Below are positions 1 to 11,846 of a stretch of DNA of 64,000 bases, one piece after another. The stretch lies in the NCBI GenBank assembly GCA_935421135.1, contig OW285189.1:3504572-3568571 (forward strand), given 5' to 3'. Numbering within the stretch: the stretch's first letter is position 1; each line of letters opens with the position of its first letter. Both the position numbers and the translations under genes were made by a program. Below the pieces are notes generated by a model. That model saw only the letters and a program-made list of their open reading frames with translations, did not search any database and was not told the DNA's origin. Source of the stretch: Bugulina stolonifera. Its lineage: Eukaryota; Bryozoa; Gymnolaemata; Cheilostomatida; Bugulidae.

Positions 1-95
1 AAATAATAGCTACCATTGGAGGCTTTAGAACATGACTGCATGATTGTGATTGTAAACCTTACACAGAGAGTGCGTTTAAATCCTGTTTCTCAATC

Positions 96-810
96 AACAT
101 GATGCTAACCATAGACAACATGATGCTAATCATAGACAACATGATGCTAATCATAGACAACATGATGCTAGCCATAGACAACATGATGCTAACCATAGAC
201 AACATGATGCTAATCATAGACAACATGATGCTAATCATAGACAACATGATGCTAGCCATAGACAACATGATGCTAACCATAGACAACATGATGCTAACCA
301 TAGACAACATGATGCTAATCATAGACAGCATGATGCTAATCATAGACAACATGATGCTAGCCATAGACAACATGATGCTAACCGTAGACAACATGATGCT
401 AACCATAGACAACATGATGCTAACCATAGACAACATGATGCTAACCATAGACAACATGATGCTAACCATAGACAACATGATGCTAACCATAGACAACATG
501 ATGCTAATCATAGACAACATGATGCTAATCATAGACAACATGATGCTAGCCATAGACAACATGATGCTAACCATAGACAACATGATGCTAACCATAGACA
601 ACATGATGCTAACCATAGACAACATGATGCTAACCATAGACAACATGATGCTAACCATAGACAACATGATGCTAACCATAGACAACATGATGCTAACCAT
701 AGACAACATGATGCTAACCATAGACAACATGATGCTAACCATAGACAACATGATGCTAACCATAGACAACATGATGCTAACCATAGACAACATGATGCTA
801 ACCATAGACA
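96..810. repeat. 21-bp minisatellite, about 34 units
   Basis: Head-to-tail units built on CATGATGCTAACCATAGAC run with almost no length change. Unit variants differ in the central AACC, AATC or AGCC. Because 21 is a multiple of three, both strands stay open and give artificial low-complexity ORFs, which are not genes. The array lies in the intron that follows the exon at 867-959 of the minus-strand gene, starting about 55 bp past its donor site. Confidence 0.95.
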
Positions 811-866
811 TTTGCTTTCAGTTCCTAAAGTGTATGTGAAAAACTTAGTGGGACTAACTTACTAAC

Positions 867-2647
867 CTGCCATTGACGACGAAGGGAAGATCATTGCGGA
901 CAGTTTATTAAGTGAACTCTCGAATATTCCACAGGAATTGTGTTCTTTCATGTAACTCTCTAGAAACACATGTACATGGAGGACGATTTTGATCAAAATT
1001 GTTTAACAAAATCTTTTAATTAAAGCCTAGCCATGCACTAGTAGATATTCTACCAGCAACCCATTGACTTAGCGGAGTGCAAATTATTCAAGGATATAGT
1101 GTGAGCCATAGGCTAGTTTTAATATAAGAATCCTACCTTCAGCTTCAGAGTACTGTCCAGTTACGATGTGTTTACTCAGCTCCATACCATACATAACCTC
1201 TATTAGAGTTCTCATCACATGGTTAGAGTGTATGTGGGTGATCAACTCGCTTCTCTCCAGTAGAACTTCCATCGCCTAAGTATAGTAATAGCAGCACTAA
1301 TATTATAGCCATACTTGTGCAAAACATAAAAATACATTTTCTACTTAACTGTTCCACAAAACAACATCCAGAAACTAAATAGAAAGTTTGAAAGTGTAAA
1401 ATAGGGAATTCATAGAAAGGAGAGGATCTGGTTGCTAGTGTCTGCTGATCTATAGACTATCATTGGTGTCAAATGTACACTTTTTTGCAAAAGGGTGTTT
1501 CACTGTTTACACTTCTGTTTGTCTGTCTGTCTGTCTACAAACCTGGTTAATGAGTTGGATGAGTCTACCTGCTTGCTTTACATCGTGTAGAAAATGTGAA
1601 CACCTATAGAGAGCTGACTGTACCACACGATACGAGTACTCGTTAGATACCAGCACCTGAGTAAAAACAGACATTATTTAGCTGACAGCAATATAAAATA
1701 CCCACTGCTAGAGAAAAGCTTTTTTAAACAAAAAATAGTATTTTACTTACACGGGGTGACAACTTTAAAACAAATGTAATAAGAATAACAATAACACAAA
1801 TTAGGTCCTAACAGTAGACCTATTACAGTAATGTATGCTGATTTACTTGTTACAATAACATACATGTATGTATGTACCAAAAAAACTTGGTTAATACCCA
1901 TGTCTAATAATCCAGTGATCATGTACAAGTGCTGATATTCCTTATCCGTTATCCATACATAGTTTTTCTGCAGTGATAATAAATGCAGCAGGTAATTTAA
2001 CAGCTCACCTGAAGATCTGCAATAATTGCACTGAGTAGTATTTCAGTCTGACACAGATTAGACTTAGTTAGCAGAGTTACGACCACTGGGCTAGACTCTG
2101 GACATTGGGATACTTGGGCTATATCCTCTACCAACTTATCCAACACTCCATTCAGATATATTTCTGTATAGAGGAAAACTACATACTACATTATAAGCAA
2201 GAGTATGCTAAATTCTCCAGCACACAATGTCAAATCGTAGCACATATTACGTTAGAAATCATTTGGTGTAGGTAATTTCAGGAGGTTATCTATTGTTTCG
2301 TCAAATAATCGTCAGCCGTCGATAGCCATCAATAGTTCAACCCTTCCAAAGGACATTTCTATTATTTCCCCAGGTAGCCTCCCGAGTCTTATAGTAAAAT
2401 CACTCTAATAGACTCTGCAGAAGGTTTGGGGTCAGATAGGTTCCTCCCCAGAGTTATAATCTTACTTTAGATAACCAACTGTTTTATGGATTAACAAATA
2501 CACGCATACATCTACAAGTACATTCCCTAAAATCAAGGTAATGCTTTAATAATTACCTTGCTGTGTGTCATTTTCAAACTCTAAAGACAAATGCTGACTG
2601 ATGATCTTATACCGAGAGATAAGTTCTTGGTTTCCTAAAGCCGACAT
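867..2647 (-). CDS. unrecognised helical-repeat protein, 5' part (five exons, partial)
   Basis: Five exons join in phase with GT-AG borders: 2557-2647, 2009-2163, 1543-1656, 1137-1275 and 867-959. They give about 197 residues from a start reading MSALGNQELISRYKII. The coding sequence continues through the 21-bp array and off the left edge; I see no clear exon in bases 1-58. The product is alpha-helical. Segments such as SYRVVQSALYRC (exon 3), SNHVMRTLIEVM (exon 4) and SCGIFESSLNKL (exon 5) look like the RNA-facing helices of PUF repeats, with ARM or HEAT repeats the alternative. The exon chain is well supported; the family is a guess. The start codon lies 384 bp from the left edge of the tandem duplication, so the promoter probably lies between them. 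Confidence 0.7.
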
Positions 2648-3030
2648 TATTCTGCTGAAAAAACACAAAACAATTTTAAATTACCCTTGCGTTCATCACA
2701 AGCATTTTATATTACAGTTGTCCGCATAATTGTTTTTGTCTTGAATAGATACAGATTAAAAGTTCCCGAAAGGCCCACTTGACCTACAGAGTCGCAGCCT
2801 ACTGCTATTTACCAAACCACCCATGGTGACAGGTCGCACTACTACTAGAAGTATGCTATGGTCTATTAGTAGAGAAATATAAACTAAAGTCAGCTGTCTC
2901 ATTGATGCAGTCGAAGCCGGTCGTCTATCTTCAAATATTTCGTTAGAAGCTGGTGAACTTTTCTCCTGGAGAAACCATGTAATGGCAAAGTTATGGTCTT
3001 GAGACTTGTGTAATGCTTACACACTTGTCA
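2648..3030. other. 5' flank of the helical-repeat gene
   Basis: This non-coding stretch lies between the start codon of the minus-strand gene and the left edge of the duplication. It probably contains that gene's promoter. No TATA box or other clear motif stands out. Confidence 0.4.
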
Positions 3031-4120
3031 CGTAATATTTGAACACTAAGGCGGATGTGGTTTAGTAGATGTTCTGAAAAACTAGATCTCTCACGGGGGG
3101 AACTCGGGCCTTTATAACTCAATAACTGGACCTATCGCTGTAACATCACAATGGCAGATAGTATCACTGGCCAGAGCGTATCCTAGTAGAGTTTTAATGA
3201 TGAAAATGTGGAGCTGTTCACTAAAGTTATCTGAGTAGGTGAAACAGCTCTCTCTGAGTAGCTTCCCGCTAGTATTTTATGTAATGACACAGCTGGTGAT
3301 AAATTAGAGCCGATTTAGAAGGTGGAATCCAACTTGCTTCATTAAGCCCCACCCATCCTGTATAACAATAGGCTAGATCCACATTAAAAAGAATGCTACT
3401 TATAAAAATTCTAGTCTGAAGAGATAGGAGGGAGTGGGGAAAGGGAATACTAGATTGATGTAGGCAGAGTAGGTTGTCAGCTCCTTGTTGTCACGTATAG
3501 GTCGGCTTGTTTCTAGCCTGACCCAGCACCGCTAGTAGCATAGGCATGTGCTCATTAAGGAACCATCAAAAGTTTTATTGCTCTTTTAGTCCAAATTTAC
3601 TGAATAAAATTACTGAAGCGGGAAGAGAGTATGGGGGAGCGGGAATTTTTGAAAATGCACACAAAACAGCCATTTTAATGCATTTGACCTGTATATTTGA
3701 GCAATACGCAATGGTACAAAAGTACAAAACATTGTATAGTAATCTGCAAATGGTAAACTTCAAATTAGTATACTGCAAAAAAGTGCTTCTCTGTTTGGCT
3801 TGGCCATGATGTACCATTACCATACCTTTACATGATGTAGGCCTACAAATGTACACACATGAATAAGAGGGGAAATAATGAGAAATTAGCTGGTGGATAG
3901 AGATGGAAAGTAGAATTCTAAGTTTCTAAACACTGAAGAACAGTGTTCGAAGTGGAACAAATGAGGTGGGTGGGTACACTGTGCATGCAATCTTAGGGCA
4001 TTCCGTATAGCTGAACATAGAATTACACATGCAGCAATCCTATCTTACATACGAGCTTAGTATTATATAGCTAATCTTACATGTAACAAATTGAGTGAAT
4101 TACTAAAATGAAAAGAGTAA
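3031..4120. other. non-coding start of the duplicated unit (copy A)
   Basis: I see no convincing exon, RNA gene or element here. The short ORFs near 3546-3856 overlap on both strands and have no recognisable similarity. The copy B equivalent is 25691-26780. Confidence 0.4.
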
Positions 4121-4183
4121 TGCTTGAACCCATGCCCTTCGGAATGATAATCGAGCACTCTACCATTACACTATCAAATCAGC
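4121..4183 (-). mobile_element. tRNA-like SINE head (copy A)
   Basis: On the minus strand an A-box-like stretch (TAGTGTAATGGTAGAGTGC) is followed by a B-box-like GGGTTCAAG at tRNA spacing. It resembles the left and middle of a Lys/Glu-type tRNA. The anticodon stem and acceptor stem do not pair, so this is a tRNA-derived SINE or pseudo-tRNA, not a working tRNA gene. Confidence 0.5.
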
Positions 4184-4479
4184 AGTAGCTTCAAGCGAAA
4201 ACTAGCCATCAATATGAGGGTACACATAATAGCATCATTTTCATCAGAGTACGTTTATACCATGCCGGGCAGGGTAGCTCTGCTTTCCAATAATACCTTG
4301 ATATTTTATTCCTTTTGACAAAAGTCCAGGCGGCTAGGGCTGCCTCAGCCGCCTAGATAGTTACGGCCATGAAATCTATGCGACGACAAATTTAATCATG
4401 GAATTTAATTTTAGATTAAGAACTGAGCTAATCAGCACCATTTTTAGTTTAAGCCTCATTTAAATATAATAATAATAAT

Positions 4480-4795
4480 ATAATAACAATGAAGAAAAGA
4501 TAGAAAAATATCTGGACCTCGCCAGTGAGATCAGAAAATTATGGAAAACATTGGCAACAATGAGACCAATTGTGGGGGGAAGAGCTAGGAGCAGTAGCAA
4601 AACTGGAAGAGCAAATGGGAATGCTGGATATAGGCCTACAGAAGAAGGAGGTAGACCCAGCGCATATCTCTGCTCTAGTCGGATCAGAGAGAAGGTACTG
4701 GATATCTCAGGTTAAGGGTTCTAGCCGGATACCAACTAAACACCAGCTGAAGGACTGAGAAAAGCAACTAGAATAATAATAATTTATAAATAATT
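4480..4795 (+). mobile_element. LINE ORF2 C-terminal tail relic (copy A)
   Basis: One frame reads EKIEKYLDLASEIRKLWKTL and another continues with GAVAKLEEQMGMLDIG and SALVGS. This is the order found at the C-terminus of a common invertebrate non-LTR retrotransposon polyprotein. It is broken by frameshifts and stops and ends in an AAT-rich tail. The same family appears in reverse at 50400-51190. Confidence 0.55.
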
Positions 4796-5148
4796 TAATA
4801 CAAACATTCATGTTGAAGGTTCAACCATTACTAACAGACAAATTTGAGACCTCATTTTTCTAAATAAAACGAGACAGAGTCGCAGATTTGCCCTATTTCA
4901 TACTATCCTTGAGCACGAGTCCCTTTTTCCAGGTCTTGTGTCTGCTCTTGAACTAATTAAATTCTCGCATGATTGATATTAACACCAAAAATCATTTAGC
5001 TCTTTTAGCTCTCTTGTCTGCAATACTAACATCTTCTTACGCAGCTTCCTGATCAGATCATAGCAGACTAACAGAAAGACCTGTGAACCTAATAGCTCCT
5101 CTTTTCCCCAAAAGGAGTCTAGGAACTCAATCCAAGAAAAGATTGATT

Positions 5149-6700
5149 CAGAGCTGAGTCCAAGTCATAGATTTGATTTGCCTTACGTCACAAGTCGATT
5201 TGACTTGGACTTGCCAACATGTTGACTTGACTTTGACTTGCACATCAATGTGATTTGACTTGGACACATGAATGACTTGCGAATTTGACTTGGTTTCTCA
5301 ATTGTCTACATATTCATAATTTTTACTTCATCAGTGCTACTAGCAGCATTTAGAGTATATCAAGGTTAGCTATGAGGATACACACCAAATGTAACACCTA
5401 GGCTGTGTGTACGTGAGACTACACATGCATAGTCACAAGTACACACAGTGTAAGTGTAGTGTAAGTAGTGAATACAATGTACAGACAGTGCAATAATATG
5501 TATATTGGAATTGAAAGACTGGCCAGTGGACACTCTATTCTGTACCATGTGCTGCTTATATGCTATGTCAAACTGCATCACCATTACTAATAATACAATA
5601 TAATACTACATCTACATGACCAGTCTCATCCGTAGTACAAATTAATATTGCTACATATATAGACTAGGGGTGCAACTAAAACACCGTCTACGCCGCCTCC
5701 AGAAAAATGCCGTCTGCTTCCGGTTTAAAGAAATAATATTTTTGTGGCGAAAGATCTTTGGAGTTGTCTTTTCTTTTGACTTAAATTGTAAAAGAAGACA
5801 ACTTCTACCCGCTTCTCTAACAATTTGCAATGAAAGTCTTGCTATAAATTCTTGTGATGCCTTGGCAATAAAAATGTCAGTTTGGCTGCTGTTTTGCTGC
5901 TTCATAATGTTATACATGTATGTGCAATGCTGTAATGATTACTTTTACTTGGCTTTACACAGGTTATAGCTATCTTTGAACAAATTAATGATCACAATCA
6001 TGTGAAGTTTTCTTTTGTTCTTGCTAGAAACAAGTTGGAGAAGGCAACTTCACACTAGGAAGTAGATTATTAATAATCTGACTGGTAAGATTGTCTCTAT
6101 AATATTTAGTTAGTGTTTAATTATCATTTTAAATTGTAGAACTTGCTGTGCAAAACAAGCTGAGTCTGTTTGAAGAAGGCGTGATGGCGGTGATGCCAGT
6201 TTATCATACCAATAGTGCTGACAATTATTATTGAAGAGGTCTTGTACATTTTACCTAGCTTTTTACATGTCATAGCTTTCTCTGATTTGTGATTATACCG
6301 TCAGGTTTGCTTTTTTTTCTTGGTAACTAGATGGGAAGGAAATGTTATTGCATAAAGTAGCCTAGGGGGAATTATACCAAAATTGAATAATTTACTTTTT
6401 CTTTGTAGCAGTCAATTATAATTGCCATAATTGTATAACATACAGGCCCATCTACACCTTGGCATGGTTTCTTATGTATTGGAATGTCTACTAAAAGAAG
6501 AAAAAATTATGCTTTGGAAAATGTAAAATTTTTGAAGTTGTCTCCTACTTGACTTGCAAGTAGACAACAAGTCGACTTCGACTTGACTTGTGACTTGCAT
6601 GACGGCTGACTTGACTTGAGGCAACACTGACTTGACTTGCCTCCAAATTTTAGGAGTGACTTGACTTGTTGACTTGCAAGTCGACTTGGACCCAACTCTG
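5149..6700. mobile_element. hAT-type non-autonomous element, TSD GATTGATT (copy A)
   Basis: The left end CAGAGCTGAGTCCAAGTC and the inverted right end CAGAGTTGGGTCCAAGTC match at 16 of 18 positions. Both are flanked by the 8-bp direct repeat GATTGATT (5141-5148 and 6701-6708). An 8-bp target duplication with CAG-starting termini is typical of the hAT superfamily. Dense GACTTG/CAAGTC motifs fill both subterminal regions (5160-5300 and 6540-6690), as expected of transposase-binding sites. The interior has no recognisable transposase; its short ORFs near 5651-5969 overlap on both strands and look spurious. Confidence 0.8.
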
Positions 6701-6708
6701 GATTGATT

Positions 6709-8583
6709 ACACATACATGGCATTCACATAAGAACCTAACAGCTGCTTGAGCAACAGCAATTACATCCACATTCACATTGGCAGTTAGTAAGAGGAATGA
6801 TATCAATTTCTGATTAGTGCGTCATAATATTAATAGCAGCAACAGTACTGCCTTATGTTTTAATAAAAACTAAAAAGCAGAAAAATCAAAATTAGATCAT
6901 CAATCACGATCCGAAACAAAAATATATTTGCCCAATGTATTTAATTTATTAGTAATAAAAAGCTCTATGATAATTAGGCTCATGCATATATACCCAATAG
7001 TGTAACTTTTAACATCGACAGCGTAACTTGTGGCCAATAGTAGCAGCGATTGCGTATTTGTATTTTGTGAAATAAACATACTCGATCGGCTATTTGTAGC
7101 CCAATAAAACTAACCCCCTTAGCCTGATGATCTACTGCAAAACCAGAGCCGTTTATTGGCTATAAGCAAAGGTTGCAGCTGTTGATTGGCTATTAGAAAT
7201 GAATGGAAATCCTTCTCATTAGAGCCGGGAAAAGCGGCTAGCTCAGTTGTTCATCAGCTATTCGTTTCTTTACATTTTACACTCCATTTCTTTACACTAC
7301 CAATTGAAAGAATTTAATATGAGATGAAAAAGTAGATGTGGACAAGTGGAAACTTGCAGAGATATCATATCTAATAAGACCAAGATAGTATTGTTATTGT
7401 ATTCCTTTTTTTTCTTTTCACCTTTTCACTTTCTTGCTGTATAGCTCCTTTTGTTCTCCTTTTTGAGTACCTGTGCAACCGCATGAAAAACATGCAAAAG
7501 TTTTCAATATGAAAAACAAAAACATGATGCTGAGATTTATTACATGTACACTATGTTATATTGCACATTGAATAATGTTATATAATACATGTATGTATAT
7601 ATTATATTAATAGTACTTAATAATCGTATATTTCTAATTATTATTATTATTAATTATTATGATTTAATAATTATAATAATAATAACGTTTAAGAAAAGAT
7701 TTAGATTATGTAATTATATTATTGCTTTATTTTTTATGAAAATATATGACACCCATAGAGGGTAATAGCTTTGTGCAAGTTACTATGACCTGGCAGATAC
7801 GTTGTAGTACGCCAGCACTGCGTGGGATGCGACAAGCAAAAAAGATGAATCTGATATACACTACAGGAGAGAAGAGAGAAGGTACAGATGAACGCTGTGC
7901 TATTTATCTCCAACATTAAAGGCAGGAAAGATGTAGAGAGGACTATGATAAAGCTTTGCTTGCTACTGCTCGAATTGAGGAGGAAAAGCTAAAGATCCCG
8001 GTGAAAGAAGGACAGCGAACCGTTGACACTGTATAAACTTGTTCCCAGGAATCAGGCTTACCAAGTTTGACTTGGTACAGGGTATCAAAATTTGAATTGA
8101 AAATAAGGGAGTCTCCTGCGGAATCAGGGAGACTACTCGGTAAACTTGAATGTGACTCCTCCCCCTCCCGATCAGTAGGGACAAACAACAATAAATTTTT
8201 CAATAATCTCCTCTCAAGAATTGGACTCAATCAAGGTGTACATATAAAATGGTCCAAAAGCATGGCCAAAAGCTTGACAATCCTATTCAGTCAATACAGA
8301 CCATTGATGTTTTATTACTGTATCCAGTAAGCTCACTGTCCATGAACTGTTCGGCCCATTAACTATAATATGGCACACCCCTTCTTTCCTCTTTGGTGGT
8401 TCAGTGTGATGATTACTTGGACTAAGTAATGCAGACTTTGAATTAGTAAGTAATAGGTTGAGGTATTAATTGTTTCTCTAATCATTTGAAACGAGTTTTT
8501 TATGGTTCAATTTCAACTGATCAGTGTGTCTGCAATTATTTGACTGGCAAACTGTTGATTAAGAGGGGGATTAACAAGTCACC
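6709..8583. other. non-coding stretch upstream of the AKR array (copy A)
   Basis: This holds the CCAAT cluster at 6990-7195 and an AT-rich block at 7540-7720. The segment 7735-8340 has frames with some coding-like composition but many stops, and I cannot assign it. The copy B equivalent is 30138-32030. Confidence 0.4.
6990..7195. promoter_or_regulatory. cluster of five CCAAT-like boxes (copy A)
   Basis: CCAAT occurs at about 6993, 7034 and 7101, and its complement ATTGG at about 7155 and 7185. That is five in some 200 bp and in both orientations. Such clusters are typical of NF-Y-bound promoters. No exon is visible beside it, and it lies about 4.7 kb before the AKR start codon, so a promoter role is inference only. 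Confidence 0.3.
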
Positions 8584-11505
8584 CTATACCATACTGTAAC
8601 TAAGCCGCTATACCATACTGTAACTAAGCCGCTATACCATACTGTAACTAAACCGCTATACCATACTGTAACTAAGCCGCTATACCATACTGTAACTAAG
8701 CCGCTATACCATACTGTAACTAAGCCGCTATACCGTACTGTAACTAAGCCGCTATACCATACTGTAACTAAACCGCTATACCATACTGTAACTAAACCGC
8801 TATACCATACTGTAACTAAGCCGCTATACCATACTGTAACTAAGCCGCTATACCATACTGTAACTAAGCCGCTATACCATACTGTAACTAAGCCGCTATA
8901 CCATACTGTAACTAAGCCGCTATACCATACTGTAACTAAGCCGCTATACCATACTGTAACTAAGCCGCTATACCATACTGTAACTAAGCCGCTATACCAT
9001 ACTGTAACTAAACCGCTATACCATACTGTAACTAAACCGCTATACCATACTGTAACTAAGCCGCTATACCATACTGTAACTAAGCCGCTATACCATACTG
9101 TAACTAAGCCGCTATACCATACTGTAACTAAGCCGCTATACCATACTGTAACTAAGCCGCTATACCATACTGTAACTAAGCCGCTATACCATACTGTAAC
9201 TAAGCCGCTATACCATACTGTAACTAAGCCGCTATACCATACTGTAACTAAACCGCTATACCATACTGTAACTAAGCCGCTATACCATACTGTAACTAAG
9301 CCGCTATACCATACTGTAACTAAACCGCTATACCGTACTGTAACTAAGCCGCTATACCATACTGTAACTAAGCCGCTATACCATGCTGTAACTAAGCCGC
9401 TATACCATACTGTAACTAAACCGCTATACCATACTGTAACTAAGCCGCTATACCATACTGTAACTAAGCCGCTATACCATACTGTAACTAAGCCGCTATA
9501 CCATACTGTAACTAAGCCGCTATACCATACTGTAACTAAGCCGCTATACCATACTGTAACTAAACCGCTATACCATACTGTAACTAAGCCGCTATACCAT
9601 ACTGTAACTAAGCCGCTATACCATACTGTAACTAAGCCGCTATACCATACTGTAACTAAGCCGCTATACCATACTGTAACTAAGCCGCTATACCATACTG
9701 TAACTAAACCGCTATACCATACTGTAACTAAGCCGCTATACCATACTGTAACTAAGCCGCTATACCATACTGTAACTAAACCGCTATACCATACTGTAAC
9801 TAAGCCGCTATACCATACTGTAACTAAACCGCTATACCATACTGTAACTAAGCCGCTATACCATACTGTAACTAAGCCGCTATACCATACTGTAACTAAG
9901 CCGCTATACCATACTGTAACTGAGCCGCTATACCATACTGTAACTGAGCCGCTATACCATACTGTAACTAAGCCGCTATACCATACTGTAACTAAGCCGC
10001 TATACCATACTGTAACTAAGCCGCTATACCATACTGTAACTAAACCGCTATACCATACTGTAACTAAGCCGCTATACCATACTGTAACTAAGCCGCTATA
10101 CCATACTGTAACTAAGCCGCTATACCATACTGTAACTAAACCGCTATACCATACTGTAACTAAGCCGCTATACCATACTGTAACTAAGCCGCTATACCAT
10201 ACTGTAACTAAACCGCTATACCATACTGTAACTAAGCCGCTATACCATACTGTAACTAAGCCGCTATACCATACTGTAACTAAACCGCTATACCATACTG
10301 TAACTAAGCCGCTATACCATACTGTAACTAAGCCGCTATACCATACTGTAACTAAGCCGCTATACCATACTGTAACTAAGCCGCTATACCATACTGTAAC
10401 TAAACCGCTATACCATACTGTAACTAAGCCGCTATACCATACTGTAACTAAGCCGCTATACCATACTGTAACTAAGCCGCTATACCATGCTGTAACTAAG
10501 CCGCTATACCATGCTGTAACTAAGCCGCTATACCATACTGTAACTAAGCCGCTATACCATACTGTAACTAAGCCGCTGTACCATACTGTAACTGAGCCGC
10601 TATACCATACTGTAACTGAGCCGCTATACCATACTGTAACTGAGCCGCTATACCATACTGTAACTAAGCCGCTATACCATACTGTAACTAAGCCGCTATA
10701 CCATACTGTAACTAAGCCGCTATACCATACTGTAACTAAGCCGCTATACCATACTGTAACTAAGCCGCTATACCATACTGTAACTAAACCGCTATACCAT
10801 ACTGTAACTAAGCCGCTATACCATACTGTAACTAAACCGCTATACCATACTGTAACTAAGCCGCTATACCATACTGTAACTAAGCCGCTATACCATACTG
10901 TAACTAAGCCGCTATACCATACTGTAACTGAGCCGCTATACCATACTGTAACTGAGCCGCTATACCATACTGTAACTAAGCCGCTATACCATACTGTAAC
11001 TAAGCCGCTATACCATACTGTAACTAAGCCGCTATACCATACTGTAACTGAGCCGCTATACCATACTGTAACTGAGCCGCTATACCATACTGTAACTGAG
11101 CCGTTATACCATACTGTAACTAAGCCGCTATACCATACTGTAACTAAGCCGCTATACCATACTGTAACTAAGCCGCTATACCATACTGTAACTAAGCCGC
11201 TATACCATACTGTAACTAAGCCGCTATACCATACTGTAACTAAGCCGCTATACCATACTGTAACTAAGCCGCTATACCATACTGTAACTAAGCCGCTATA
11301 CCATACTGTAACTAAGCCGCTATACCATACTGTAACTAAGCCGCTATACCATACTGTAACTAAGCCGCTATACCATACTGTAACTAAGCCGCTATACCAT
11401 ACTGTAACTAAGCCGCTATACCATACTGTAACTAAGCCGCTATACCATACTGTAACTAAGCCGCTATACCATACTGTAACTAAGCCGCTATACCATACTG
11501 TAATG
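8584..11505. repeat. 24-bp minisatellite, about 122 units (copy A)
   Basis: Units of CTATACCATACTGTAACTAA plus GCCG repeat with almost no indels. Units vary at one site (CTAAG, CTAAA or CTGAG). The array ends about 340 bp before the AKR start codon. The 24-bp period keeps the minus strand open for 984 codons of an eight-residue repeat (VTVWYSGL), an artefact of the period. The first two and last sixteen units are all of the CTAAG type. Confidence 0.97.
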
Positions 11506-11846
11506 AAACCTCTATGACAGTTCAAAAACCAAAGCTAACTCTCCAGGGGTGCTAGACAATTATTGTCATTATCCAATTTTAATGTGCTTAATCTTGGATG
11601 ATGATTGAAGGAATCTGGAAGGTGAAATCTGGTTGACTTCTCAAGCTAATACTGGTGGCCTGACCAACTGGAAAGCTTTAGGGCAGTATGGCACCCAGTT
11701 TTAGTTGTGGAAGATGTCAACCTTTTATTAACTTGAATTGTTTTACGTTTTGTTTCTACAAATACGTGTTTACTAATTTTTTTGGAAATTAAAAGCGGTG
11801 GTCTTGATTTTACACCCATAAAAATTGTGATAATATTTTTGTAGGA

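Noticed and set aside
59..839. Open frames of about 250 codons on both strands in the 21-bp array
   Set aside because: The period is a multiple of three and both strands are open, so they are artefacts of the repeat.
4121..4183. Possible functional tRNA gene
   Set aside because: A- and B-box-like motifs exist but the acceptor and anticodon stems do not pair.
4325..4356. GC-rich hairpin AGGCGGCT...AGCCGCCT as a possible RNA or terminator
   Set aside because: It is an isolated 8-bp stem in eukaryotic spacer with no transcript context; present in both copies only because of the duplication.
5651..5969. Overlapping frames of 88 and 99 codons inside the hAT-type element
   Set aside because: They are antiparallel to each other, have no domain, and look like chance frames in non-coding element DNA.
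8571..11525. 984-codon open frame on the minus strand encoding VTVWYSGL repeats
   Set aside because: It is the 24-bp minisatellite read in a frame without stops. Copy B shrinks it to 160 codons, and it has no non-repeat domain.
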